Below, in pieces: positions 6,908-14,192 of a stretch of 25,752 bases of DNA (position 1 is its first letter; every line of letters starts with the position of its first letter). A model generated the notes under the pieces. That model was not told where the DNA came from. It saw only the letters and a program-made list of their open reading frames with translations, and did no database searches. The translations under genes were made by a program, and so were the position numbers. Source of the stretch: an uncultured Collinsella sp. (GTDB lineage: Bacteria; Actinomycetota; Coriobacteriia; Coriobacteriales; Coriobacteriaceae); assembly GCA_900550415.1 (NCBI GenBank), contig URSO01000030.1, positions 1 through 25,752 on the forward strand. The letters are read 5' to 3'.

Positions 6908-7342
6908 CTACTCACCGGTTTCGATGCGCTCCGGCGTGCTCTCGTGGTAGATGAGCGTAAACGTACCGATCTGAACGGAAGAGCCGTCGTGCAGCGGAGC
7001 CGCGTTGACAATGGCACCGTCGACCCAGGTGCCATTGAGCGAGCCCAGATCCTCAATACGGGCGCCCAGGCCCTCACGAATAATGCGTGCGTGGCTGCGC
7101 GAGACAGTCATGTCGTTGAGGAAGATGCCATTCGCGGGATCGCGGCCGATGGTGGTCACGTCGTCCTCGAGTTCAAAGGCGGCACCAGTCTGCGGACCCT
7201 TGACGATGGACAGAACGGGGGCGGTGATGCGCACGTTGGCCATGAGGTCGGGAACGGTGACGTCGCTTGAAGGCACGCGGAATACGCAGGTAGCGTCAGC
7301 AGTCTTATCATTCTGAGGCATATTGTTAACCATGTTGTCCAT
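6908..7342 (-). CDS. GarA/OdhI-like FHA domain protein
   Basis: A 144-aa protein with one forkhead-associated (phosphothreonine-binding) domain. The FHA signature is complete: IGRDP at about residues 65-69, VSRSHARI with Ser81 and His84, and LGSLNGTWV with Ser101 and Asn103. The short N-terminal tail contains ADATCVFRVP around Thr18, resembling the phosphorylated ETTSVFRAD segment of mycobacterial GarA and corynebacterial OdhI, which inhibit 2-oxoglutarate metabolism when unphosphorylated. The start at 7342 has AGGGG five bases upstream; another ATG at 7375 would add 11 residues with no ribosome binding site. It lies 66 bases after pgsA and directly before the MerR gene. The kinase and target are not in the window. 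Confidence 0.87.
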   Translation of the reverse strand: MDNMVNNMPQNDKTADATCVFRVPSSDVTVPDLMANVRITAPVLSIVKGPQTGAAFELEDDVTTIGRDPANGIFLNDMTVSRSHARIIREGLGARIEDLGSLNGTWVDGAIVNAAPLHDGSSVQIGTFTLIYHESTPERIETGE

Positions 7343-7408
7343 GACAACCCCTAACTTATCGCGGACGTGCCGCAAATAATGAACCGTACGTAATCATACC
7401 CCAACGAA

Positions 7409-8113
7409 TCAGTCTTCGATTTTGGGGTTAAGAAAGTCGATGTCCTCGTCCTCGGGATGCGCGAGAGCCTGTTTAATGGCCACACTGCCCTTAATGGAGT
7501 AGATGACAGCGGTGAGCATGGAGAAGATCACACCACCATACACAAAGAAGATGCCGAGGGGCACCGAGCTTCCGTTGAGGCCCGGGAAGGCCGTGAGGGT
7601 TGAAGGTAAAAGGCGCAGGCCGTCAACAACGGGGAACCCGAGCAGCATGAGCGAGAAGCCGGTCATGAGCAGCGCGGTGGCAATCTTTCCGGGAAAGACG
7701 ACATCGATGGGGCGACGGTGATAATGACGCACGATAAGCGTGCCAATGCCCAGATAGATGTCGCGGCCTATAATGAGCACGCAGACCCAGATGGGCAGCT
7801 CTCCGCGGACTACCAGTCCAAGTACGCCGGTGAACAGCAGCGCACGGTCGCAAATGGGATCCATGACCTTGCCGAGCCACGAGACCGTCTTAGTCATGCG
7901 GGCGATCTGGCCGTCCATCCAGTCGGTGGAGGCGGCAACGGCGTAGATAACGATGGCGATGACGCGGTTGTTATCCGTCACAAACAGGTACAGAAATACC
8001 AGGGTGAGGATCAGGCGCGTAAAGGTGATGAAATTGGAGATCGTAAAGATCTTATTCGACGGGTAATCGGAAGTGCCGATAAGCTCCTTTTTGATCTTCT
8101 TTTTGATGCCCAC
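7409..8113 (-). CDS. pgsA: CDP-alcohol phosphatidyltransferase (phosphatidylglycerophosphate synthase type)
   Basis: A 234-aa integral membrane enzyme of the CDP-alcohol phosphatidyltransferase family. The family motif is intact: Asp64, Asp67-Gly68, Ala71-Arg72, Gly81, Asp85 and Asp89 with the canonical spacing. Several hydrophobic segments surround it. PgsA makes phosphatidylglycerophosphate from CDP-diacylglycerol and glycerol-3-phosphate; a cardiolipin or other phosphatidyl-transfer specificity cannot be excluded. I chose the GTG at 8113, which is preceded by CGGGGGAG and begins a basic MGIKKKIKKE leader before the first membrane helix. An ATG at 8203 would add 30 residues, has no ribosome binding site and lies upstream of the candidate promoter. 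The gene heads the run leading to the FHA, MerR, apt and NlpC/P60 genes. Confidence 0.85.
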   Translation of the reverse strand: MGIKKKIKKELIGTSDYPSNKIFTISNFITFTRLILTLVFLYLFVTDNNRVIAIVIYAVAASTDWMDGQIARMTKTVSWLGKVMDPICDRALLFTGVLGLVVRGELPIWVCVLIIGRDIYLGIGTLIVRHYHRRPIDVVFPGKIATALLMTGFSLMLLGFPVVDGLRLLPSTLTAFPGLNGSSVPLGIFFVYGGVIFSMLTAVIYSIKGSVAIKQALAHPEDEDIDFLNPKIED

Positions 8114-8149
8114 AGGACTCCCCCGCTGGTTAACGACAAAACTTTCGAT

Positions 8150-8178
8150 ACTATACCCGTTCTGGCGATGTCTATCCA
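8150..8178 (-). promoter_or_regulatory. Candidate SigA-type promoter of pgsA
   Basis: On the minus strand TGGATA (8173-8178), a 17-base spacer, then TATAGT (8150-8155) match 4 and 5 of 6 consensus bases. The predicted start of transcription is about 30 bases before the GTG start of pgsA. Confidence 0.45.
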
Positions 8179-8227
8179 GCGTAAGCATAGAGAGTCCAGA
8201 CATGAGGAAGGCGCTGTCGCAACGTGA

Positions 8228-8303
8228 ATGTACCGTTTTTGTGTACGCCAGCCTCCAAACATGTCGAAAAATATCGTTTTTGGAGTGTGATGTACACGTT
8301 TTG
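8228..8303. repeat. Nested inverted repeat with flanking imperfect direct repeats
   Basis: GTGTAC (8241-8246) and GTACAC (8292-8297) form outer arms; CTCCAAA (8253-8259) and TTTGGAG (8279-8285) form inner arms, with CGA/TCG innermost. Overlapping them, ATGTACCGTTTTTG (8228-8241) and ATGTACACGTTTTG (8290-8303) form a direct pair matching at 11 of 14 positions. The element lies between the tRNA-Pro terminator and the pgsA promoter, in a gap of about 245 bases with no plausible gene. Function unknown. Confidence 0.6.
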
Positions 8304-8358
8304 ATTCGGTGATTACTTCGATCGGGAAAGTTGTTGCTTTAAGCAAATTAATCATGGT

Positions 8359-8396
8359 GATTAAAACAAAAAGGTCAGGCACTAGGTGCCTGACCT
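8359..8396 (-). terminator. Rho-independent terminator of tRNA-Pro
   Basis: Read leftward, an 11-bp perfect stem AGGTCAGGCAC/GTGCCTGACCT with a 3-base loop is followed by TTTTGTTTTAA. It starts 9 bases after the tRNA CCA end. It is the only strong terminator seen downstream of coaBC, so it may also end the long operon. Confidence 0.9.
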
Positions 8397-8404
8397 GCAA
8401 CTTC

Positions 8405-8481
<77 letters not shown>

Positions 8482-8523
8482 AAGCTTTTGTTTGTTGCTC
8501 TGCTCTCGCTCGCAACAGGGAGT

Positions 8524-8553
8524 ATATTAACCCGAAACTTTAGACTAGTGCAA
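8524..8553 (-). promoter_or_regulatory. Candidate promoter of tRNA-Pro
   Basis: On the minus strand TTGCAC (8548-8553), an 18-base spacer and TAATAT (8524-8529) lie about 40 bases before the tRNA 5' end; TATACT at 8521-8526 is an alternative -10. The region 8482-8561 is A/T-rich and otherwise empty. Confidence 0.35.
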
Positions 8554-8561
8554 GAACTTTT

Positions 8562-9776
8562 TTACAAATTTTGAAGCAAGTCCAAAATTGTATCTGCGAG
8601 CTGGGGTTTTGTTAGCACGGGAAGTTCTTGCGTGCCCGTTGTGCTCACAATCCAGGCCTTGTTCGTGTCGGTTCCAAAGCCCGAATCGGCGCGCGAGACA
8701 TCGTTGGCGACAATTGCATCGCAACCCTTGCGGACCAATTTGCGCTCGGCGTACTCGACAACGTTATCGGTCTCGGCCGCAAAGCCGATCACGCACCGCT
8801 CTCCCTTTTGGCGCGAGAGTTCGGCCAAGATATCGACCGTCTCGACCAGTTCGATTCGATCCAGGCGCTCGTTGGCCTTTTTGAGCTTATGGTCGGCAGG
8901 GGCCGCGGGGGTGTAGTCGGCAACGGCGGCCGCACAAATTGCCGCATCGGCCGTTTGAAAGGCGTTCAGGGCAGCTTGGAGCATCTCTGCGGCGGTCTGC
9001 ACGCGCACGCAGTCCACGCCGTGGGGCACATCGAGCGATGTCGGTCCCAACACGAGCGTGACCGCAGCACCGCGGCGAGCAGCCTCCCCTGCCAGGGCGA
9101 TACCCATCTTGCCCGAAGAGCGGTTGCCAATGAAGCGCACGGGGTCGATCGGCTCGTGCGTGGGGCCGGCGGTAATCACGATGCGCTTACCTGCCAGATC
9201 CTGAGGCGCGGGGTTGAGCACCTCACAGACAGCCTCGACGATGTCCTCGGGCTCGCTCATGCGGCCCGTGTCTACGTCGCCGCAGGCAAGGTAGCCGCTG
9301 CCCGGACCCACCACGTGCACGCCGCGGTCGCGCAGCGTGGCCATATTGGCCTGTGTAGCCGGTGCCTTCCACATGCCGTTGTTCATGGCCGGCGCGATCA
9401 CGACGGGTCGCGGCGTTGCCAGCAGCGTGGTGGAGATGAGGTCGTCGGCGATGCCGTTGGCCATCTTGGCGATGATATTGGCCGTCGCGGGCGCCACGAC
9501 CACCAGATCGGGCTCCTGCGCCAGCGAAATGTGGTGGATGGGGTCGGAGGGATCGTCGAATAGGCCCACGGCAACGGGCTCATTGGTAAGCGCGCGGAAG
9601 GTGAGCGGCCCCACGAACTCCGTGGCATGCTCGCTCATAACGACCTTGACGCGTGCGCCGCGCTTTTGCAGCAGACGCACGATATTGCACGACTTATAGG
9701 CGGCGATCCCGCCGGTAATGCCCAGCAGGATCGTTTTTCCCTCAAGTTGCATTGAATTGTTGGGTGCAGATGTCAT
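8562..9776 (-). CDS. coaBC: Bifunctional phosphopantothenoylcysteine decarboxylase / phosphopantothenate-cysteine ligase
   Basis: A 404-aa fusion enzyme for two successive steps of coenzyme A synthesis. The N-terminal flavoprotein half (about 1-185) joins in catalysis by decarboxylation: the HHIS active-site histidine is near residue 82, PAMNNGMW at 129-136, and the catalytic cysteine is Cys165 in GYLACGD. The C-terminal half (about 195-404) is the ligase, with AGPTHEPIDPVR, NRSSGKMG, AAAVADYTP and the lysine-rich KLKK motif. The length is normal and both halves look intact. The start at 9776 has AAGGAAG seven bases upstream and is 2 bases after the zinc-ribbon gene. It is the last protein gene of the long leftward run; I see no hairpin terminator between it and tRNA-Pro. 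Confidence 0.97.
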   Translation of the reverse strand: MTSAPNNSMQLEGKTILLGITGGIAAYKSCNIVRLLQKRGARVKVVMSEHATEFVGPLTFRALTNEPVAVGLFDDPSDPIHHISLAQEPDLVVVAPATANIIAKMANGIADDLISTTLLATPRPVVIAPAMNNGMWKAPATQANMATLRDRGVHVVGPGSGYLACGDVDTGRMSEPEDIVEAVCEVLNPAPQDLAGKRIVITAGPTHEPIDPVRFIGNRSSGKMGIALAGEAARRGAAVTLVLGPTSLDVPHGVDCVRVQTAAEMLQAALNAFQTADAAICAAAVADYTPAAPADHKLKKANERLDRIELVETVDILAELSRQKGERCVIGFAAETDNVVEYAERKLVRKGCDAIVANDVSRADSGFGTDTNKAWIVSTTGTQELPVLTKPQLADTILDLLQNL

Positions 9777-9778
9777 CG

Positions 9779-10498
9779 CTAGGCTTCCTTGCTCGGGAGT
9801 ACCAGGAGGCGGTGGCAGTATGGGCAGTGCGTAATTGACCTACCGTCATGGTTGAGGTCGCTCATGGACGATGCCTGCAGCGCGGTGTGGCAGACCGTGG
9901 GGATGTTGCCCTGGATGGTCTCGACGGCCAGCCCGCGGAACTGCTTGAGCAGGCGCTCGTAGTCGGTGAGCACGTCGGCCGGTAGCGTAGCGGCAAGCGC
10001 GGTGCGCTCCTTCGTGGCGGCGTCGATCTGAGCCTGCAGGTCGGCAGCCTTGGCGCGGGCGGCCTTGGTATCGGCCTTCACGCCCTCCTCGAACTTGGCG
10101 ATGATCGCCTGCGCGCGGACCTCGCGGTCGAGCGCCTCCTTATGGGCGACAACGACGTCCTTGCGGGTGTGCTCGATCTTGTCCAGACGCTTGGCCAGGG
10201 TGGCGAGCTCATTCTCCAGGTCCTGAACCTCGCGGTAGTCGGAGCCGTCGACGTGACGCTTCTTGGCGGCCTCGATGGCGTTGTTGGTCTGAATCTCGGT
10301 GGTGTTGAGGTCGTCGATCTCAATGTCCAGGTCTTTGCGCTGGGCGTAGAGCTTGGTCATCTCGGCCTTGAGCTTCACATAGGTCTTGCGCTTGGAAGCG
10401 AGCTCCTTGAGCTCCGGCATATTGGAAAGTTCGCTCTTGTTGCGGGCGAGCTCCAAATCGATCTGTTGCAGCTTGAGTAGCGTAGCGCCGGCGCTCAT
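9779..10498 (-). CDS. Coiled-coil protein with degenerate C-terminal zinc ribbon
   Basis: A 239-aa protein of the family with a long N-terminal antiparallel coiled coil and a C4-type zinc ribbon (structurally studied as H. pylori HP0958, implicated there in flagellar and RNA functions; also called a C4-type zinc ribbon or nucleic-acid-binding protein). Residues about 5-185 are almost continuous Glu/Lys/Ala heptads. The C-terminal ribbon normally has two CxxC pairs, but here the first is reduced to a single Cys203 (VCHTALQ), while the second is CPYCH (Cys225, Cys228). The start at 10498 follows AAAGGAGAGG and overlaps the Nif3 stop as ATGA, a translational-coupling arrangement. Nif3 next to this family is a common pairing. 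The cellular role is unknown. Confidence 0.85.
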   Translation of the reverse strand: MSAGATLLKLQQIDLELARNKSELSNMPELKELASKRKTYVKLKAEMTKLYAQRKDLDIEIDDLNTTEIQTNNAIEAAKKRHVDGSDYREVQDLENELATLAKRLDKIEHTRKDVVVAHKEALDREVRAQAIIAKFEEGVKADTKAARAKAADLQAQIDAATKERTALAATLPADVLTDYERLLKQFRGLAVETIQGNIPTVCHTALQASSMSDLNHDGRSITHCPYCHRLLVLPSKEA

Positions 10499-11304
10499 AA
10501 GTCCTCTCCTTTTGTCATAGTCCACCATTGGCAAGGGTTCAGTATTTTAATCGCATGACGGGGGTCGACCCCGGCGTCAACTGCAGAGTTCATCAATATA
10601 TCAACGAACGGCTCCTCAGAGCGGTCGTGGCCGAGCAAGATCACCGGCAGCTCGCGCAAGGCAAGGTCTTGCGCCACGTGGTAGCCGGCCTCTCCGGTCA
10701 CAATAACATCTGCGCCTGCGGCGATGGCAAGCTCACCAAAATCGCCCAGGGAGCCGCCCAAAATGGCGACGGTTCGGCACGGGCTATCGGCCTCGCCCCA
10801 CACGCGTGGGTCGCTGCCAAACACCGTGGCGGCGCGAGTGGCAAGGTCGCGCAGGCTGCAGGGGTCGTTGAGCGTTGCAAGCGCGCCCAGGCCAGTCGCT
10901 TCGGGGTCGTCCACGTGCTCCAGCGAGCTTGCGGGCGCGGCGTCCAACAGCGTACTTAGGCAGACGCGTGCTTCGTGCGAGCGGTCCAGGTTGGTGTGGA
11001 GCGATATGATGCTCACGCCGCAACAGGCCGCCTCATAGAGCGCCGCGCTGCACTGGGGGCGTGCGGAATCCGACGGACAAAACGCCTCAGGCGCCTTGAT
11101 GTAGATAGGATGATGCGTCAGCAGCACGTTGGCACCGGCATCTTGTGCGCGGCGAACATTAGCTTCGGTCGCATCGAGCGCGCAGGCCACGCCGGTAATC
11201 TCGGCGGCAGGGTCGCCCACGGAGAGCCCTACATGATCCCAGCCCTCGGCGTCCGTCTTGGGATAGCGCGTCAGCAGAGCGCGCTCAAGGTCGGCGACGA
11301 TCAT
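10495..11304 (-). CDS. Nif3/DUF34 family dinuclear metal-binding protein
   Basis: A 269-aa protein of the Nif3-like (DUF34) family, with a toroidal dinuclear metal-binding fold. Biochemical activity is disputed; some bacterial members are annotated as GTP cyclohydrolase I type 2. The family signature GWDHVGL is at residues 21-27, metal ligands in LLTHHPIYIK with His64-His65, HTNLD about residue 105, and a C-terminal GHDRSEEP block. The start overlaps the cysteine-desulfurase stop as ATGA and the stop overlaps the zinc-ribbon start the same way, so the three are probably translated together. The cysteine desulfurase neighbour hints at a metal or sulfur role, but that is inference. Confidence 0.9.
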   Translation of the reverse strand: MIVADLERALLTRYPKTDAEGWDHVGLSVGDPAAEITGVACALDATEANVRRAQDAGANVLLTHHPIYIKAPEAFCPSDSARPQCSAALYEAACCGVSIISLHTNLDRSHEARVCLSTLLDAAPASSLEHVDDPEATGLGALATLNDPCSLRDLATRAATVFGSDPRVWGEADSPCRTVAILGGSLGDFGELAIAAGADVIVTGEAGYHVAQDLALRELPVILLGHDRSEEPFVDILMNSAVDAGVDPRHAIKILNPCQWWTMTKGEDL

Positions 11305-12479
11305 GCGGCACCCACAATCGACAGCAGCGCTTGGGCAAAGTCGTCCAGGTCAGCCGGGTTCACGCGGTCATCGAAGGAGATGCGCAGTGCGCCTAGCGCC
11401 TGCTCGCGACCAATGCCCATGGCGCTGAGCACGTGGCTCGGGTCCATGCTGCCGCTCGAGCAAGCCGATCCGGCCGAAACCTCAAAGCCGGCGGCATCGA
11501 GCTTGACGATGAGCTCCTCGGAGTCCATGCCGTCGACGTAGATCGAAACCATACCCGGCAGGCGATCGGCCTGCGCGTAGTCGCCCATCGTGGCGTGAAT
11601 GCGAGGATGGGCCGTAAGCGTGTCGTAGAGCTTATCGGATAAGGCCTGCAGCGTTGTGCGCTCCTGGGCAACATTCGGCAACAGCGCGGAAGCGGCAGCG
11701 GCAAAAGCCAGCTGCGTGCGCAGGTCCTGCGTTCCGGCACGACGGCCGGCCTCCTGTCCGCCGCCAAAGATGCGCGGGCGCAGCGGCGTGCGGCTCTTAA
11801 GGTAGAGCGCGCCGGATGCCACGGGGCCGCCAATCTTGTGCGCTGCAACGGTCATAGCGTCAACTCCCAGCTCGGTGACATCGAGCGGAATATGTAAGTA
11901 GCCCTGGATGGCATCGGTATGAAACAAGGCGCCGGCAGCATGTGCGGCGGCGGCAAGCTCGCGGATGGGCTGCACCACGCCGGTTTCGTTGTTGGCGACC
12001 ATAACGCTCACGAGCGCCACGTCGTCGCCTAGCAGTTCGACAAGCGCGGCGGGCTCAATGTAGCCCGCACGGCAGGGCTGCACCAGGTCGACGGAAAAGC
12101 CGGCGGCGCGCAGCAGCGGCAGGTTGTCCAGAATCGAATCGTGCTCGATGGCCGAAACGATGACACGGTCGCGCTTGCGATCGCGCTGACGAGCGCCCTC
12201 GGCAAGTCCGAGGAGCGCCAACTGGTTTGCCTCGGTGCCGCCGTTGGTCAAAATGATCTCGGACGGGCGGACGCGCGCGCCAAAGCTGCGGGCAATCTCG
12301 CGACGTGCCACTTCTAGGCGCGCAGCGGCCTTGCGCCCAAGCGAATGCAGCGAGTTGGGGTTGACGCCGGCAAGCTCGCTGTCGTCGTACTCGCGCTGCG
12401 CAAGGAGCGCCTCGGCGCGCATGGGCGTCGAGGCGGCATAGTCAAGATTCACGGGTATGCGGTTTTGACCTGCGGTCAT
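11301..12479 (-). CDS. Cysteine desulfurase (NifS/IscS family)
   Basis: A 392-aa PLP enzyme that takes sulfur from cysteine as an enzyme-bound persulfide, for Fe-S clusters or tRNA thiolation. Key positions are present: NLDYAASTP near residue 11, the GGTEANQLAL segment about 80-90, His113 stacking over PLP, Asp189 in HTDAIQ, the Schiff-base lysine Lys215 in AAHKIGGP, and the sulfur-carrying Cys340 in SAGSACSSG. The SACSSG loop is of the NifS/IscS group (type I). No IscU/SufU scaffold or tRNA thiolase (mnmA) is adjacent, so the sulfur acceptor is not obvious; downstream Fe-S users in this operon include IspH and DUF512. The start at 12479 has AGGAGG 11 bases upstream, a somewhat long spacing. 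The gap to the Rpe gene is 6 bases. Confidence 0.92.
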   Translation of the reverse strand: MTAGQNRIPVNLDYAASTPMRAEALLAQREYDDSELAGVNPNSLHSLGRKAAARLEVARREIARSFGARVRPSEIILTNGGTEANQLALLGLAEGARQRDRKRDRVIVSAIEHDSILDNLPLLRAAGFSVDLVQPCRAGYIEPAALVELLGDDVALVSVMVANNETGVVQPIRELAAAAHAAGALFHTDAIQGYLHIPLDVTELGVDAMTVAAHKIGGPVASGALYLKSRTPLRPRIFGGGQEAGRRAGTQDLRTQLAFAAAASALLPNVAQERTTLQALSDKLYDTLTAHPRIHATMGDYAQADRLPGMVSIYVDGMDSEELIVKLDAAGFEVSAGSACSSGSMDPSHVLSAMGIGREQALGALRISFDDRVNPADLDDFAQALLSIVGAA

Positions 12480-12485
12480 AAGGGA

Positions 12486-13157
12486 TTATGCCTCCTGTGC
12501 GGCCTCGTTGCCCAACTTCTGCAGCAGCGCAACCTCGGCAGCGGGATCTTCGGACTTAAATACGGCAGAACCGGCCACGAGCACGTTGGCGCCGGCATTG
12601 ACGACATCGGCGATGTTCTTGGAAGAGATGCCGCCGTCGACCTCGATGAGGGGCGAAACGCCGTGACGCTCGCACATGGCCTTGAGCTCGTGCAGTTTGG
12701 CAATGGTACCGGGAATAAAGCTCTGGCCGCCAAAGCCGGGGTTCACGCTCATGAGCAGCACCATGTCGACGACGTCGATGATGCTCTCGAGTACGCAGAC
12801 GGGCGTGGCGGGGTTGAGCACCACGCCGGCTTTAACGCCGCGCTGCTGCAGGTGCGTGAGCGTGCGGTGCAGGTGCGTGGAGGCCTCGTAGTGCACGGTG
12901 ATCATGTCGGCACCGGCGTCGGCGTACCAATCGACCGTCTCGTCGGGGTTCGACACCATGAGGTGCGCATCGACCGGCACGTTGGTAGAACGCTTGACAG
13001 CTTTGAGGATGTCAACGCCAAAGGTGAGGTTGCCGGTAAAGTGACCGTCCATAACGTCAAAGTGCACGTAGTCGGCACCGGCGATCTTGTCGAGCTCGCC
13101 CTTCAGGTTGGCCATGTCGGCCGAGAGGACGGATGGAGCGATTTTGATGGAACCCAT
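12486..13157 (-). CDS. rpe: Ribulose-phosphate 3-epimerase
   Basis: A 223-aa TIM-barrel enzyme that interconverts ribulose-5-phosphate and xylulose-5-phosphate in the pentose phosphate pathway. The start IKIAPSVLSAD, metal-binding HFDVMDGHF (His33, Asp35), HLMV, the phosphate-binding VNPGFGGQSF segment, and VDGGI (catalytic Asp near 175) are all present. Length and order match the family. AGAAAGGC precedes the ATG. It is 18 bases downstream of gpsA and 6 bases upstream of the desulfurase. Its presence among lipid and ribosome genes suggests that the run is a general growth operon rather than a pathway. Confidence 0.97.
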   Translation of the reverse strand: MGSIKIAPSVLSADMANLKGELDKIAGADYVHFDVMDGHFTGNLTFGVDILKAVKRSTNVPVDAHLMVSNPDETVDWYADAGADMITVHYEASTHLHRTLTHLQQRGVKAGVVLNPATPVCVLESIIDVVDMVLLMSVNPGFGGQSFIPGTIAKLHELKAMCERHGVSPLIEVDGGISSKNIADVVNAGANVLVAGSAVFKSEDPAAEVALLQKLGNEAAQEA

Positions 13158-13175
13158 GGTAGAAGCCTTTCTGCG

Positions 13176-14183
13176 CTAGTCGGTGAGTCCGTAGAACTCT
13201 TGAGAGGGGACGCGATCGGTAAGAATTTCGAGCGCCCTATCCAAGGTAACACCGTTGTAGAGCGTTTGCTCCACGGCAAAGGTAAGCGGAATGTCTACGC
13301 CCAGTGAACGGGCAAGTTCGCTGACGCTGCGGGCCGCGACGGCGCCCTCAACCACCATATGCGTACGCTCCTGATACTCGTCGAGTGACACGCCGTGGGC
13401 AAACTCGTAGCCAAAGGTGCGGTTGCGCGAATGCTCCGAGGTGCAGGTGGCGATGAGGTCGCCCATGCCGGCGAGCCCCATGCAGGTTATGGCCTGACCG
13501 CCGCGTGCGTGCGCCAGTCGGCTGATCTCGGCCAGGCCGCGCGTCATGATAAGGGCGAGCGTATTGTCGCCCGCACCGGTGCCGGCGGAGATGCCGCACA
13601 CGATGGCGATGACATTTTTCATAGCGCCGCAGACCTCTACACCGGTCATGTCTTGCGACAGATAGATTCGGAAGGCAGTGGACAGGAGCAGGTCCTTAAA
13701 GGTCTCCCCCACCTGCTGGTCCTCGCTGGCGATGACGGCGGCCGAAAGCCCGCCGCGGCAGATTTCCTCAGCATGGTTGGGGCCCGAAAGCGCCGCGACA
13801 CGCGCCTCGTTGTCGATCTCGCTGGCGATGACCTCGCTCATGAGTAGGCCAGACTCGGGCTCAATGCCCTTGGTGAGGCACAGAACCGGGGTATCGGCGG
13901 CGATAAAGGGCGCGGCCTGGTGGCACACGCTGCGAAGGTGCGTCGAAGGAACGGCAAAGATGATGGCCTCGGCGCCGTCGAGCGCCTGCGCCAGCTCCGT
14001 CGTGGCGACAACGTTTTTGGGCAGCTCGTAGCCCACCAGATACCGGGGGTTGCGGTGCTCGCCATTGATGCCGGCGGCCGTCTGCTCGCTGTGGGCCCAC
14101 ATGGTCACGCGCTCGGCTCGCGCGGCAGCAAGGCCGGCGACGGCGGTTCCCCAGGAGCCGGAGCCAATCAGCGCAACATTCAT
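13176..14183 (-). CDS. gpsA: NAD(P)-dependent glycerol-3-phosphate dehydrogenase
   Basis: A 335-aa cytosolic enzyme that reduces dihydroxyacetone phosphate to glycerol-3-phosphate, the backbone for phospholipid. The N-terminal Rossmann loop GSGSWGTAVAG is at residues 7-17, FAVPSTHLR is in the dinucleotide domain, the catalytic lysine lies in GAMKNVIAI, and GLAGMGDLIATC in the C-terminal domain. The start has AGGAGAGAG upstream and is 9 bases after plsY, which uses the product after acyl-phosphate acylation. The plsY-gpsA pairing makes metabolic sense and is common in Gram-positive bacteria. Confidence 0.97.
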   Translation of the reverse strand: MNVALIGSGSWGTAVAGLAAARAERVTMWAHSEQTAAGINGEHRNPRYLVGYELPKNVVATTELAQALDGAEAIIFAVPSTHLRSVCHQAAPFIAADTPVLCLTKGIEPESGLLMSEVIASEIDNEARVAALSGPNHAEEICRGGLSAAVIASEDQQVGETFKDLLLSTAFRIYLSQDMTGVEVCGAMKNVIAIVCGISAGTGAGDNTLALIMTRGLAEISRLAHARGGQAITCMGLAGMGDLIATCTSEHSRNRTFGYEFAHGVSLDEYQERTHMVVEGAVAARSVSELARSLGVDIPLTFAVEQTLYNGVTLDRALEILTDRVPSQEFYGLTD

Positions 14184-14192
14184 GACTCTCTC

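Noticed and set aside
8628..9563. A 311-codon plus-strand frame opposite coaBC
   Set aside because: coaBC is complete with all catalytic residues; the opposing frame shows no known domain.
12345..13307. A 320-codon plus-strand frame opposite rpe and the desulfurase
   Set aside because: It is the complement of two intact enzymes and has Val/Gly/His-rich composition typical of antisense frames.
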